Positions 55,858 through 64,000 of a DNA stretch of 64,000 nt are shown here, piece after piece. The stretch's first letter is position 1, and each line of letters begins with the position of its first letter. The position numbers and the translations under genes were made by a program. The DNA comes from Micromonospora sp. NBRC 110009 (GTDB taxonomy: Bacteria > Actinomycetota > Actinomycetes > Mycobacteriales > Micromonosporaceae): contig NZ_CP130427.1 in assembly GCF_030518795.1 (NCBI RefSeq), positions 1,860,001 to 1,924,000 on the forward strand, read 5' to 3'. The notes beneath the pieces were generated by a model. That model had not been told where the DNA came from. It worked only from the letters and a program-made list of their open reading frames with translations, and ran no database searches.

Positions 55858-58212
55858 TCAGGCGTTGACCGGTTCGATCCGCTCCTCCGCGCTGCCCGCG
55901 CCGGTGTCGTCGCCGGACGAGGCCATCGCGACGCCCTTGCGCTTGCTGAACACCACTGCCGCCACGATGACCAGCGCGGCCACCAGGGCGATCGTGATCC
56001 GCAGGGCGGGGTTCTTGTCGTCGCCCACGCTCCAGGCCACCACGGCCGGCGCGATCAGCAGCGAGACCAGGTTCATCACCTTGATCAGCGGGTTGATCGC
56101 CGGGCCGGCGGTGTCCTTGAACGGGTCGCCGACGGTGTCGCCGATGACAGTCGCCGCGTGCGAGTCGGAGCCCTTGCCGCCGAACGCGCCGTCCTCCACC
56201 AGCTTCTTGCCGTTGTCCCAGGCGCCACCGGAGTTGGCCAGGAAGACCGCCATCAGGGTGCCCGCCCCGATCGCACCGGCCAGGTACGACGCCAGCGCGC
56301 CGGGGCCGAGGCCGAAGCCGACCGCGATCGGTGCCATGATGGCCAGCAGGCCGGGGGTCATCAGCTCGCGCTGCGCGTCCCGGGTGCAGATGTCGACGAC
56401 CTTGCCGTACTCGGGGCGCTGGGTGCGGTCCATGATGCCGGGCAGCTCGCGGAACTGCCGGCGTACCTCCATCACCACGGCGCCGGCCGAGCGGGAGACC
56501 GCGTTGATGGCCAGGCCGGAGAAGAGGAAGACCACCGCCGCGCCGACGATCAGGCCGACCAGGTTGCGCGGGTTCGCCACGTTCAGCGCGTTGAGGATCT
56601 CGGTGCCCACGTCGCCCACGCCCGCGTCCGCGTACGAGGAGCGCAGCGTGTCTGTGTACGAGCCGAACAGCGCGGTCGCGGCCAGCACCGCGGTGGCGAT
56701 CGCGATGCCCTTGGTGATCGCCTTGGTGGTGTTGCCGACGGCGTCCAGCTCGGTCAGCGTCCGCGCGCCGTGCTCGTCGATGTCGCCGGACATCTCCGCC
56801 ACGCCCTGGGCGTTGTCGGAGATCGGGCCGAAGGTGTCCATCGCGACGATGACGCCGACGGTGGTGAGCAGGCCGGTGCCGGCCAGCGCGACCGCGAACA
56901 GCGACAGCGTGATGGAGCTGCCGCCGAGCAGGAACGCGCCGAAGACGCCGGCGCCGATCAGCAGCGCCGAGTAGACCGCCGACTCCAGGCCGACGCTGAT
57001 GCCGGCGAGGATGACGGTGGCCGCACCGGTCTGCGAGCTCTTGCCGATGTCCTGCACCGGGCGCCGGTTGGTCTCGGTGAAGTAACCGGTGAGCGCCTGG
57101 ATCGCGGCGGCCAGCACGATGCCGATGACCACCGCGCCGATGGCCACCAGCCGCGGGTTGCGGTCGACGTCGGTGAGCCCGCCCTTCAGCTCGCCGAAGC
57201 TCGCCGGCAGGTAGGCGAACGCGGCGATCGCCACCAGCACCGCGGCGATCATCGCGGAGAGGTAGAAGGCCCGGTTGATCGCGGTCAGACCGTTGCGGTC
57301 GGTGGTGCGCAGCCGGGTGATGAAGACGCCGACGATCGCGACGAGCACCCCGATGGTGGAGATGATCAGCGGGAAGACCAGGCCGGTCTCGCCGAACGCG
57401 GCGCGGCCCAGGATCAGCGCGGCGACCAGGGTGACCGCGTACGACTCGAACAGGTCGGCGGCCATGCCGGCGCAGTCACCGACGTTGTCGCCCACGTTGT
57501 CGGCGATGGTCGCGGCGTTGCGCGGGTCGTCCTCCGGAATGCCCTGCTCGACCTTGCCGACCAGGTCGGCGCCGACGTCGGCGGCCTTGGTGAAGATGCC
57601 GCCGCCGACCCGCATGAACATGGCGAGCAGCGCGGCGCCGAAGCCGAAGCCCTCCAGCACGGTCGGGGCGTCGCCCTTGAAGATCAGGACGACCAGCGAC
57701 GCGCCGAACAGCCCCAGGCCGACCGTGAGGAAGCCGACCACGCCGCCGGTCCGGAAGGCGATCTTCATGGCGCCCTCGCGCCCGCCTTCCCGCTCCCGGG
57801 CGGCCGCGGCGACCCGCAGGTTGGCGCGGGTGGCCAGCCACATGCCGGCGCCGCCGATGAACGCGCTGAACCCGGCGCCCACCACGAAGAACGCCGAGCG
57901 GCCGATCTTGACCAGGGTCTCGTTGCCGTCGGTGTCGTGCACCGGCAGCAGGAACAGCAGCACGACGGCGATGACCACGAAGATCGCCAGGGTGCGGAAC
58001 TGTCGCAGCAGGTACGCCGACGCGCCCTCCTGCACCGCCCCGGAGATCTCCTGCATGTTGGTGGTTCCCGTACCGGCTGCCAGCACCGCCTTGGTCAAGG
58101 TGGCGGCGAAGACGAGCGCCACCAGCGCGATGACCGCGGCGATGACGACGTACGTCACGTTGGCTCCGGTAAGGGACAGTGCGCCGCCGTCGGCGGCCAA
58201 GGTCCCGGACAT
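55858..58212 (-). CDS. hppA: K+-independent H+-translocating pyrophosphatase
   Basis: Integral membrane pump of 784 residues with about 16 helices. It couples pyrophosphate hydrolysis to proton export. Catalytic loops: GGGIFTKAADVGADLVGKVE, then IPEDDPRNAATIADNVGDNV with GDCAGMAADLFESY; later DTFGPISDNAQGVAEMSG; and GGAWDNGKKLVEDG near the end. The Lys in GNTTKAITKG (an Ala in K+-dependent enzymes) marks the K+-insensitive type. GAGGA precedes the ATG at 58212. It lies downstream of bldG in the order known from Streptomyces. Confidence 0.96.
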   Translation of the reverse strand: MSGTLAADGGALSLTGANVTYVVIAAVIALVALVFAATLTKAVLAAGTGTTNMQEISGAVQEGASAYLLRQFRTLAIFVVIAVVLLFLLPVHDTDGNETLVKIGRSAFFVVGAGFSAFIGGAGMWLATRANLRVAAAAREREGGREGAMKIAFRTGGVVGFLTVGLGLFGASLVVLIFKGDAPTVLEGFGFGAALLAMFMRVGGGIFTKAADVGADLVGKVEQGIPEDDPRNAATIADNVGDNVGDCAGMAADLFESYAVTLVAALILGRAAFGETGLVFPLIISTIGVLVAIVGVFITRLRTTDRNGLTAINRAFYLSAMIAAVLVAIAAFAYLPASFGELKGGLTDVDRNPRLVAIGAVVIGIVLAAAIQALTGYFTETNRRPVQDIGKSSQTGAATVILAGISVGLESAVYSALLIGAGVFGAFLLGGSSITLSLFAVALAGTGLLTTVGVIVAMDTFGPISDNAQGVAEMSGDIDEHGARTLTELDAVGNTTKAITKGIAIATAVLAATALFGSYTDTLRSSYADAGVGDVGTEILNALNVANPRNLVGLIVGAAVVFLFSGLAINAVSRSAGAVVMEVRRQFRELPGIMDRTQRPEYGKVVDICTRDAQRELMTPGLLAIMAPIAVGFGLGPGALASYLAGAIGAGTLMAVFLANSGGAWDNGKKLVEDGAFGGKGSDSHAATVIGDTVGDPFKDTAGPAINPLIKVMNLVSLLIAPAVVAWSVGDDKNPALRITIALVAALVIVAAVVFSKRKGVAMASSGDDTGAGSAEERIEPVNA

Positions 58213-58532
58213 CTATGTCCTCCTGTACCGAACAACTCGCGCCGGTCCGTGAAGACACACGGGCCGACGCCTGGATGCGGACTCGCAAGCGCGCGCCAAC
58301 CCACCCCGGCGGACCAGCGATGAACACCCGTTCCCGCTGGCGGCGAGGCGGGTCACTTGCTGACAACCCGCGTACTGTAGCCCTCCGACGTGTTGAGGCT
58401 CACACCGAGGGGGCACCCTGTCTCGATGATCTTCGTCGCTGTGCTATGCGAAAAAATCTGATATATAGGGCGGCCAACACGACGAGGCCGCGCTCCCCCT
58501 CGGGAACGCGGCCGGTGCGGTGGATCGCCAGG
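58213..58532. other. hppA promoter region and end of the bldG operon
   Basis: A 320-bp gap. It holds the terminator at 58486-58513 and an unusually AT-rich patch (58450-58470, AAAAAATCTGATATATAG) that probably belongs to the hppA promoter region. No further gene is apparent. Confidence 0.55.
58486..58513 (-). terminator. Terminator after the bldG operon
   Basis: GGCCGCG pairs with CGCGGCC with further pairing inside, about 20 bp after the stop of the RsbW-like gene, minus strand. A T-run lies only about 30 bp later. Confidence 0.6.
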
Positions 58533-58970
58533 TCAGCGGCGGACCGGCCACACCATCCGGACCTCGGTGCCGACGCCCTCCTCGACCGGGCGCACCTGGA
58601 GGTCCTCGACGAAGCCGGCGAGCAGGGCGAAGCCGACGCCGGTGGTCAGCGCGTCCTCGCTGAGCGACTCCTTGGCCAGCTCGTCCGGGGGCAGGGCGGC
58701 CAGGCCGATGCCCGCCTCGATCGGGGCGCGGTCCACCACCCGCACCGTGTACGCCCCGCTGTCGGACATCTCCATGTAGACCGGCTCGGCCAGGCCGTAC
58801 TGCCGGTGCAGGGCGACCGCCCGGGTGCACGCCTCGCCGATCGCCAGGCGTACCTCGTCGAGCAGGTCCTCGCGGACGCCTGCGCGGCGGGCCACCGCGA
58901 CGCCGACCAGGCGCGCGGTGCGGACGTGCACCGGCGCCGGGGAGAAGGAGAGCTTGACGGTCGCCATCAT
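58533..58970 (-). CDS. RsbW-like anti-sigma factor / ATP-binding protein
   Basis: Cytosolic GHKL-fold (HATPase) protein of 145 residues, probably an anti-sigma factor and Ser kinase. The N-box region is [20 protein letters not shown], with Glu and the expected Asn replaced by a Cys-Thr-Arg stretch; the later [16 protein letters not shown] corresponds to the G-box region. The missing Asn suggests altered or lost kinase activity, a point known for some BldG partners. Its start overlaps the bldG stop (ATGA). In Streptomyces the matching gene encodes the BldG partner ApgA/ORF3. Confidence 0.85.
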   Translation of the reverse strand: MMATVKLSFSPAPVHVRTARLVGVAVARRAGVREDLLDEVRLAIGEACTRAVALHRQYGLAEPVYMEMSDSGAYTVRVVDRAPIEAGIGLAALPPDELAKESLSEDALTTGVGFALLAGFVEDLQVRPVEEGVGTEVRMVWPVRR

Positions 58971-59323
58971 GCGCCGGCGCCGGTCGAGTCGGCGCTGATC
59001 GCCGCGTCGACCGTGGGATGCAACGGGAACACCTGGTCCAGGGCGGTGATCCGGAAGATCTTGAGCAACGGCTCCTTGTCGCAGACCAGGGCGAAGGAAC
59101 CACCGGCGGAGCGGAGCCGCTTGAGCGCGCCGACCAGCACGCCGAGGCCGGTCGAGTCGAGGAAGTCGACCCGGCCGAGGTCGACCACGACCCGGCGGGC
59201 ACCACCGTCGATCAGTTCCAGGAGCCGTTCCCGCAGGCGTGGCGCGGTGTAGACGTCCACCTCACCGCCGACCTCGAGCACCGTGTGCTCTCCCACGGTG
59301 CGGGTCGCCAGCGACAGCTCCAT
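58967..59323 (-). CDS. bldG: BldG-like STAS anti-anti-sigma factor
   Basis: Cytosolic STAS-domain protein of 118 residues. It binds an anti-sigma factor and is switched by phosphorylation of a Ser: DSTG at residues 56-59 with Ser57, the same residue as in Streptomyces BldG. Early [20 protein letters not shown] and late [19 protein letters not shown] match BldG closely by memory. ATG 59323 is supported by GAGGAGGG. BldG controls differentiation and antibiotic production; the stress-type promoters at 17-21 kb could belong to its network. It is coupled to the anti-sigma gene after it and divergent from the helicase. Confidence 0.92.
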   Translation of the reverse strand: MELSLATRTVGEHTVLEVGGEVDVYTAPRLRERLLELIDGGARRVVVDLGRVDFLDSTGLGVLVGALKRLRSAGGSFALVCDKEPLLKIFRITALDQVFPLHPTVDAAISADSTGAGA

Positions 59324-59447
59324 CGGTCCCTCCTCGGTAAGCTCTCCAGGCATCTAACCATCCCCCGACGTGGCCCCCTCGGGTCACCGGCGGAGGCTTC
59401 CCCATACCCAGACCCCCGGGTTCCCAATTCCGAACACCAGTGCGAGA

Positions 59448-61898
59448 GTGCAGGACGTGACGCGCGCAGCCACCGTAGCGGCGAGCAGCGGCCCCGGCCG
59501 CCCGCCGGCCGAGCTGCTGCGCCGGCTGCGCCTTCGGCACGCCGCCGACCCGGTCACCCACGTCGAGCGGGTGCCGGCCCGCGCCGGGGAGCCGGCGCCG
59601 TGGCCCGGCTGGGCACCCGCGGAGCTGCGGGCGGCGTTCGCCCGGCGCGGCGTGGTCGCCCCGTGGCGGCACCAGTCCGAGGCCGCCGAGCTGGCGTACG
59701 CGGGGAAGCACGTGGTGGTGGCCACCGGAACGGCGTCCGGCAAGTCGCTGGCGTACCAGCTGCCGGCGCTGGCCACCCTGCTGGCCGACCCTCGCGCCAC
59801 CGTGCTCTACCTCGCCCCGACCAAGGCGCTCGCCGCCGACCAACTGCGCGCCGTCGCCGACCTGGAGCTGGAGGGGGCACGCCCCGCCTGCTACGACGGC
59901 GACACCCCGCGCACCGAGCGGGAGTGGATCCGGCGGCACTCCCGGTTCGTGCTGACCAACCCGGACATGCTGCACCACGGCATCCTGCCCGGGCACGCGC
60001 ACTGGTCCGGCTTCCTGCGCCGGCTCGCGTACGTGGTGGTGGACGAGTGCCACACCTACCGGGGCGTGTTCGGCTCGCACGTGGCGCACGTGCTGCGCCG
60101 GCTGCGCCGGCAGTGCGCCCGCTACGGGCGTACCCCGGTGTTCGTGCTGGCCTCCGCCACGTCGGGCGACCCGGCCACGGCGGCCGGGCGGCTCACCGGC
60201 CTGCCGGTCGCGGCCGTCACCGAGGACACCTCGCCGCGCGGCGGCGTGACCTTCGCCCTCTGGGAGCCGCCGCTGCTGCCCACCGCCGACACCCCGTCGC
60301 CCGACGCCGACCTGCTCCAGGTCCGGCGCTCCGCGCTGCGGGAGACCGCCGACCTGCTCGCCGACAGCGTCGTCGAGGGGGTGCGCACCCTCGCCTTCGT
60401 CCGGTCCCGGCGCGGCGCCGAGGTGGTCGCCGCGAACGCCCGGCGAGCGCTGGACGAGGCCGTGCCCGGGCTGGGCGAGCGGGTGGCCGCCTACCGGGCC
60501 GGCTACCTGCGCGAGGAGCGGCGCGAGCTGGAACGCGCCCTGCTCCACGGCGACCTGCTCGGGCTCGCCTCCACCAACGCGCTGGAACTCGGCGTCGACC
60601 TGGTCGGGCTGGACGCGGTGCTGATCTGCGGCTGGCCGGGGACCCGGGCGTCGCTCTGGCAGCAGGCCGGCCGGGCCGGGCGGTCCGGCGACGAGGCCCT
60701 CGCGGTGCTGGTGGCCCGGGACGACCCGCTCGACACCTACCTGGTGCACCATCCGGAGGCGCTGTTCGGGCGGCCGGTCGAGACGACCGTGCTCGACCCG
60801 GCCAACCCGTACGTGCTCGCCCCGCAGCTCGCCTGCGCCGCGTTCGAGGCCCCGCTCACCCCCGCCGACCTGGAACTCTTCGGCGAGGGCGCGAAGGAGG
60901 CGGTCGACTCGCTGGTCGAGGCCGGCGCCCTGCGGCAGCGGCCGACCGGCTGGTACTGGCGGCACCGGGAGCGCCCCGAGGTCGACCTGCGCGGCGAGGA
61001 CGGCGCCCCGGTCTGCGTGGTGGAGGCGGCCACCGGGCGGCTGCTCGGCACGGTCGACGGGGGCTCGTCGCACTTCATGCTCCACCCCGGCGCGGTCTAC
61101 CTCCACCAGGGCGTCTCGTACGTGGTCGACTCGCTCGACCTGGCCGACGGGTGCGCGCTGGTGCACGCCGAGGAGCCGGACTGGTCCACCCACGCCCGGG
61201 ACGTCACCTCGCTGTCGGTGGTGTCGGTCCGCTCGTACGTGGACGCCGGGCCGGTCGGGCTCTTCCTCGGCGAGGTGGACGTGACCAGCCAGGTCGTGTC
61301 GTACCAGCGGCGGCGGATCGCCACCGGCGAGGTGATCGACACCCGGCCGCTGGACCTGCCGGCCCGGGAGCTGCGGACCGTCGCGGTCTGGTTCACCGTC
61401 TCACCGGAGTCGCTGGCGCTCGCCGGGGTCGAGGCGGCCGACGTGCCGGGGGCGTTGCACGCCGCCGAGCACGCCGGCATCGGCCTGCTGCCACTGATGG
61501 CCACCTGCGACCGCTGGGACATCGGCGGCCTGTCCACGGCGCTGCACCCGGACACCGAGGCACCCACCGTCTTCGTCTACGACGGCCACCCCGGCGGGGC
61601 CGGCTTCGCCGAGCGGGCGTACGCGACCGCGGCGGCGTGGCTGCGCGCCACCCGCGACGCGATCGCCGAGTGCGGCTGCGAGTCCGGGTGCCCCTCCTGC
61701 GTCCAGTCCCCGAAGTGCGGCAACGGCAACAACCCGCTCGCCAAGCCGGACGCGGTCAAGGTCCTCGACGTGGTCCTCGCCAACCTCGCGGCGGTCGGTG
61801 ACCCGCGCGGCGGCCGGGGCGCGTCCGTGCCGCAGCAGGACGACGGGTCGGCGGCGGACCAGGCGGTCGCCGACGCCGCGCCGCCCCGGACCGGCTGA
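59448..61898 (+). CDS. DEAD/DEAH-box helicase with DUF1998 C-terminus
   Basis: Superfamily 2 helicase of about 816 residues, similar to the MrfA/YprA group of DNA-repair helicases. Motif I is GTASGKSLAYQLPAL; APTKALAADQLRA (Ia); VVDECHTYRG (DECH box, motif II); LASATSGDP (III); later TNALELGVDLVGLDAVL and QQAGRAGRSGD (V, VI). The C-terminal DUF1998 region has a four-Cys cluster (ECGCESGCPSCVQSPKCGNG), expected to bind a metal. The start is uncertain (GTG 59448 or 59457). It is divergent from bldG, as in Streptomyces. Probably acts on damaged DNA. Confidence 0.92.
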   Translation: MQDVTRAATVAASSGPGRPPAELLRRLRLRHAADPVTHVERVPARAGEPAPWPGWAPAELRAAFARRGVVAPWRHQSEAAELAYAGKHVVVATGTASGKSLAYQLPALATLLADPRATVLYLAPTKALAADQLRAVADLELEGARPACYDGDTPRTEREWIRRHSRFVLTNPDMLHHGILPGHAHWSGFLRRLAYVVVDECHTYRGVFGSHVAHVLRRLRRQCARYGRTPVFVLASATSGDPATAAGRLTGLPVAAVTEDTSPRGGVTFALWEPPLLPTADTPSPDADLLQVRRSALRETADLLADSVVEGVRTLAFVRSRRGAEVVAANARRALDEAVPGLGERVAAYRAGYLREERRELERALLHGDLLGLASTNALELGVDLVGLDAVLICGWPGTRASLWQQAGRAGRSGDEALAVLVARDDPLDTYLVHHPEALFGRPVETTVLDPANPYVLAPQLACAAFEAPLTPADLELFGEGAKEAVDSLVEAGALRQRPTGWYWRHRERPEVDLRGEDGAPVCVVEAATGRLLGTVDGGSSHFMLHPGAVYLHQGVSYVVDSLDLADGCALVHAEEPDWSTHARDVTSLSVVSVRSYVDAGPVGLFLGEVDVTSQVVSYQRRRIATGEVIDTRPLDLPARELRTVAVWFTVSPESLALAGVEAADVPGALHAAEHAGIGLLPLMATCDRWDIGGLSTALHPDTEAPTVFVYDGHPGGAGFAERAYATAAAWLRATRDAIAECGCESGCPSCVQSPKCGNGNNPLAKPDAVKVLDVVLANLAAVGDPRGGRGASVPQQDDGSAADQAVADAAPPRTG

Positions 61899-62027
61899 GT
61901 TTCCGAACCCGTCGAGGGTGGACGGTGAGCGCACGGTCGCCCCGAGGGGCGGACACGGGGCCGACGGGGGCGGACGTCGAGGGCCGAGCTGTGCGAGACT
62001 CCGGCGTTCCCCCTCGAAGGAGATCCC

Positions 62028-62606
62028 ATGCAGCTCGACAGCCTGCAGACTCAGCACCAGTTCTTCGTCCGCCAGCGGATCCGGATGATGGTCAACCAGT
62101 ACGAGGTCCGCGCCGTGGCGCCGGACGGCACCGAGGGCCCGATGCTCGCGTTCGCGCAGCAGAAGCGCCTCGCGTTCAAGGAGCAGGTGACCATCTACAC
62201 CGACGACTCCAAGCAGTACCCGCTGCTCGGCTTCAAGGCCCGCCAGCGGCTCGACCTCGGCGCCACGTACGACGTGACCGACCACGCCGGCAACCCGATC
62301 GGCCTGTTCCGCAAGGACTTCGCCCAGTCGCTGCTGCGGTCGACCTGGCACGTCGAGCAGGCCGGCCTGCCGCAGATCACCGGGCAGGAGCGCAGCCTGC
62401 CGGTGGCGCTGCTGCGCCGGTTCGTCGACTCGCTCTCCTGGCTGCCGTACCACTTCGACTTCGTCGCCGGCGGCCAGCCGGTGTTCTCGGTGGTCAAGAA
62501 GTGGGGCCTGCGCGACCGGTACGTCGTGGAGATCCAGAACCCGCAGATCGACCGACGGCTGGTGATCGCCATGGCCGTCGGCCTGGACGCCCTCCAGAGC
62601 CGCTGA
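62028..62606 (+). CDS. LURP-one-related/scramblase family protein
   Basis: Soluble protein of 192 residues with a tubby-like beta-barrel (LURP1-like) fold: RQRIRMMVNQYEVRA, then FKEQVTIYTDDSKQYPLLGF, KARQRLDLGATYDV and a late VIAMAVGLDAL helix. The function in bacteria is unknown; membrane or phosphoinositide contact is suggested for eukaryotic relatives. GAAGGAGA is 5-6 nt before the ATG. The gene stands between the helicase and the Tad locus. Confidence 0.85.
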   Translation: MQLDSLQTQHQFFVRQRIRMMVNQYEVRAVAPDGTEGPMLAFAQQKRLAFKEQVTIYTDDSKQYPLLGFKARQRLDLGATYDVTDHAGNPIGLFRKDFAQSLLRSTWHVEQAGLPQITGQERSLPVALLRRFVDSLSWLPYHFDFVAGGQPVFSVVKKWGLRDRYVVEIQNPQIDRRLVIAMAVGLDALQSR

Positions 62607-62826
62607 CCGACCGGCTCCACTGACGGGTCCGGCTTACCGACTCGGCTGACGGGCCCGTCTGCCCGGCTCGGCTGGCCGGCCATGTGTGGCCGGGTTTCGA
62701 GCCGGTTCTCGCGCGGTGGGTCGGGGTCGGACGGCTGCGGAGCGTCCGACCCCGACCCTCGAGGGGCACGGCGACCCCGGTGTCCCCCGTCCCCAGTCCC
62801 ACCGGTGCAGCTGGACCGGGCTGGGC

Positions 62827-63219
62827 TCAGCCGCGCACCGGGCCGGCTCGGGAGGTCGCCGTGGCGGTACGCCGCAACCAGGGCAACGGAGTCACCGCGA
62901 CCTCCACCGTCACCAGGACGTCGAGCCCGTCGAGCCGGCAGCCCACCGGCCGCCCGCCGTTGGCTCGGACCAGGTCGGCGGCCCGCCCGCACGCGACCTC
63001 GGCGCCGTCGAGCGCCCGACCGGCACCCGCCAGCGCCCCGAAGTCGGCCGCGGCGTGAGCCTGCTGCCGCGCCACCCGGGCGGCCCCGAGCGCGGCGCCG
63101 AAGAGCCCGACCAGCGCCAAGACCAGCCCGACGGCGAGCAGCAAGATCGTCGCCCCGCCCCGGTCCCCCGTCCGCCTCGGTGGTCGGCGGGTGCTCCCCG
63201 GCGACAGGTTCGCTCTCAC
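62827..63219 (-). CDS. Rv3654c-like TadE-type protein
   Basis: Protein of 130 residues with one N-terminal membrane helix (ATILLLAVGLVLALVGLFGA after DRGG), then a short extracytoplasmic part. It is the second pseudopilin-like member (Rv3654c type) common after tadE in actinobacterial Tad/Flp loci. Its start overlaps the stop of the tadE-like gene by four bases. Confidence 0.82.
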   Translation of the reverse strand: MRANLSPGSTRRPPRRTGDRGGATILLLAVGLVLALVGLFGAALGAARVARQQAHAAADFGALAGAGRALDGAEVACGRAADLVRANGGRPVGCRLDGLDVLVTVEVAVTPLPWLRRTATATSRAGPVRG

Positions 63220-63782
63220 GGCCGGGGTCCCGGTGTCCCGGGTTCGACGGCGGCCACCGCGGTGGCGGAGACGGTGAACCGGGGCAGCCTCGCGCCGAGC
63301 GCCCGGACCGGGGCCCGGACCGTGGCGGTGACCCGGTCACCCGACACGGTGACCGAGACGTCGGCGCCGGCCGGGGCGTAGCGGGCGCCGGCCGCCGAGC
63401 CCGGCTCGCCCCGGGCGGCGGCGAGCGCCGCCTCCCGGGCCGCGTCGAGGCAACCGGCCCGCGTGGTCACCGCGTCGACCGCGGTGAGGCCGGCGAAGAA
63501 GAGCAACATCAGCGCCGGCAGGCCGGCCGCCAGCTCGGCGGTGAAGGAGCCCCGCTCGGCGCCGCCCCACGGCCGTTGCCGCCGGGCGCCGGGGACCGCC
63601 AGCGAGGGCGAAGCCGCCGGGCCGGGGTGCTGTCCTGCTCCCCGAGGCCTGCGCGACGCTCCCGGCGCCGACGGCCCGGCAGACGCCCCCGCCGGCAGCG
63701 GACCGGACGGCGACCCGTGGTGGCGTGAGCCCGCCCGCCCTGGGCCGCCCGGTCGGCGGCCGACCCACCGGCGCCGCGTCAC
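63216..63782 (-). CDS. TadE-like minor pilin
   Basis: Protein of 188 residues if the GTG at 63782 is used. That start overlaps the stop of the pilin-like gene (GTGA). A Pro/Gly/Arg-rich N-terminal part of about 75 residues precedes the TadE signature (RGSFTAELAAGLPALMLLFF), a membrane helix and a short outer domain. The N-terminal extension is longer than usual, so the real start may be later, but no other clear start codon with ribosome site is visible. Confidence 0.8.
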   Translation of the reverse strand: MTRRRWVGRRPGGPGRAGSRHHGSPSGPLPAGASAGPSAPGASRRPRGAGQHPGPAASPSLAVPGARRQRPWGGAERGSFTAELAAGLPALMLLFFAGLTAVDAVTTRAGCLDAAREAALAAARGEPGSAAGARYAPAGADVSVTVSGDRVTATVRAPVRALGARLPRFTVSATAVAAVEPGTPGPRP

Positions 63783-63946
63783 TTGAGTGCCCGGTCGATG
63801 ACGGCGGTGAGGGCGGACTGCATGTTGCCGGAGGTGAGCACCTTCAGCAGGATGCCGGCGAAGGCCACCGCGGCGAGGGTGCCCACCGCGTACTCGGCGG
63901 TGTTCATTCCGGCGTCGCCGCGCAGGCGGCCGAGGAGTTTGCGCAT
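63779..63946 (-). CDS. DUF4244/Flp-type small pilin
   Basis: A 55-residue protein: MRKLLGRLRGDAGMNTAEYA, a membrane helix (GTLAAVAFAGILLKVLTSG) and a short tail. The DAGMNTAEYA with Glu after the processing-like Gly resembles Flp pilins. The ATG has CAGGAG about 6 nt before it. It is probably the major pilin-like subunit of the Tad system. Confidence 0.85.
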   Translation of the reverse strand: MRKLLGRLRGDAGMNTAEYAVGTLAAVAFAGILLKVLTSGNMQSALTAVIDRALK

Positions 63947-63968
63947 GTCGTACTCCTGTCGTGAGGGA

Positions 63969-64000
63969 TCACAGCACGTCGCCGAGGACGGCGACGATCA
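63969..64000 (-). CDS. C-terminal end of a type II secretion F / TadC-like protein (partial)
   Basis: Only the last nine codons (IVAVLGDVL) and a stop are in the window. The position directly before the pilin genes and the hydrophobic end suggest TadC, but the fragment is too short to prove it. Confidence 0.45.
   Translation of the reverse strand, partial: IVAVLGDVL

Overview
This 64 kb window is high-GC chromosomal DNA of an actinomycete. A member of the Micromonosporaceae, Micromonospora-like, is the best fit. The evidence is strong GC bias at third codon positions, frequent GTG starts and overlapping GTGA/ATGA gene joints. Many leaderless genes have a TANNNT box 6-7 nt before the start codon. 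The window also holds a fused MFS transporter/dTMP kinase, a BldG-type STAS protein, a TipA-type MerR regulator, and GGGGCCCC-centred palindromes of the kind common in Micromonospora genomes. The genus call is an inference from gene content, because no rRNA is present.

Layout. (1) 0-2.8 kb: a secreted polymorphic-toxin-like protein (calcium-binding repeats, hydrophobic pre-toxin domain, PD-(D/E)XK nuclease end) followed by a small gene that could encode its immunity partner. A perfect 16-bp hairpin separates them. (2) 3-12.3 kb: ordinary metabolic and regulatory genes (HAD phosphatase, TipA-like MerR, quinone reductase, acyl-CoA synthetase, Nudix hydrolase, EamA exporter with divergent LysR regulator, 14-TM drug exporter, PfpI/DJ-1 protein). 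(3) 12.4-16.3 kb: an HldE-like sugar kinase/nucleotidyltransferase, a family 2 glycosyltransferase and a convergent family 9 (heptosyltransferase-like) glycosyltransferase, which suggest ADP-heptose chemistry in a bacterium without LPS. (4) 16.3-21.8 kb: a stress-like block (Hsp20, DUF2231, PPOX flavoprotein, a protein with a duplicated SAP/Rho-N-like domain, ECF sigma factor with membrane partner, SRPBCC protein). Three promoters there match GTTT/GGTT-N14-16-GGGTAC, the pattern of the SigB/SigF/SigH stress sigma family. (5) 22-26.5 kb: a large secreted subtilase with FG-GAP repeats, then a carboxymuconolactone decarboxylase.

(6) 26.6-38.6 kb is the accessory region. A tRNA-Thr(CGT) at its right edge has been used repeatedly as an attachment site. 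Partial copies of the tRNA 3' half occur near 34.5 and 29.0 kb. Each is preceded by the decayed tail of the same tyrosine recombinase, so three element remnants appear to lie head to tail, with traces of more. Between them sit an LtrA-like membrane protein, a methyltransferase, an epoxide hydrolase, an SRPBCC protein, an M6 metalloprotease, four small membrane proteins of unknown function and a small protein with a possible Cys-His-Asp triad.

(7) 38.7-64 kb is mostly a conserved core block: metallophosphoesterase, RicT (PSP1), a three-gene YbaB/EspC/WSG-motif operon that looks linked to type VII secretion, HolB, MFS-Tmk, an alanine-racemase-fold deaminase/aldolase, TetR with divergent lactone oxidase, CapA, TopA, a lipoprotein pair, the K+-independent H+-pyrophosphatase, an RsbW-like kinase with BldG, a large DEAD-box helicase, a LURP-one protein, and the start of a Tad/Flp pilus operon (TadE-like genes, a 55-residue DUF4244 pilin-like gene, and the last codons of a TadC-like gene). 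The order helicase / bldG / anti-sigma / hppA / topA / tmk / holB resembles the bldG neighbourhood of Streptomyces.
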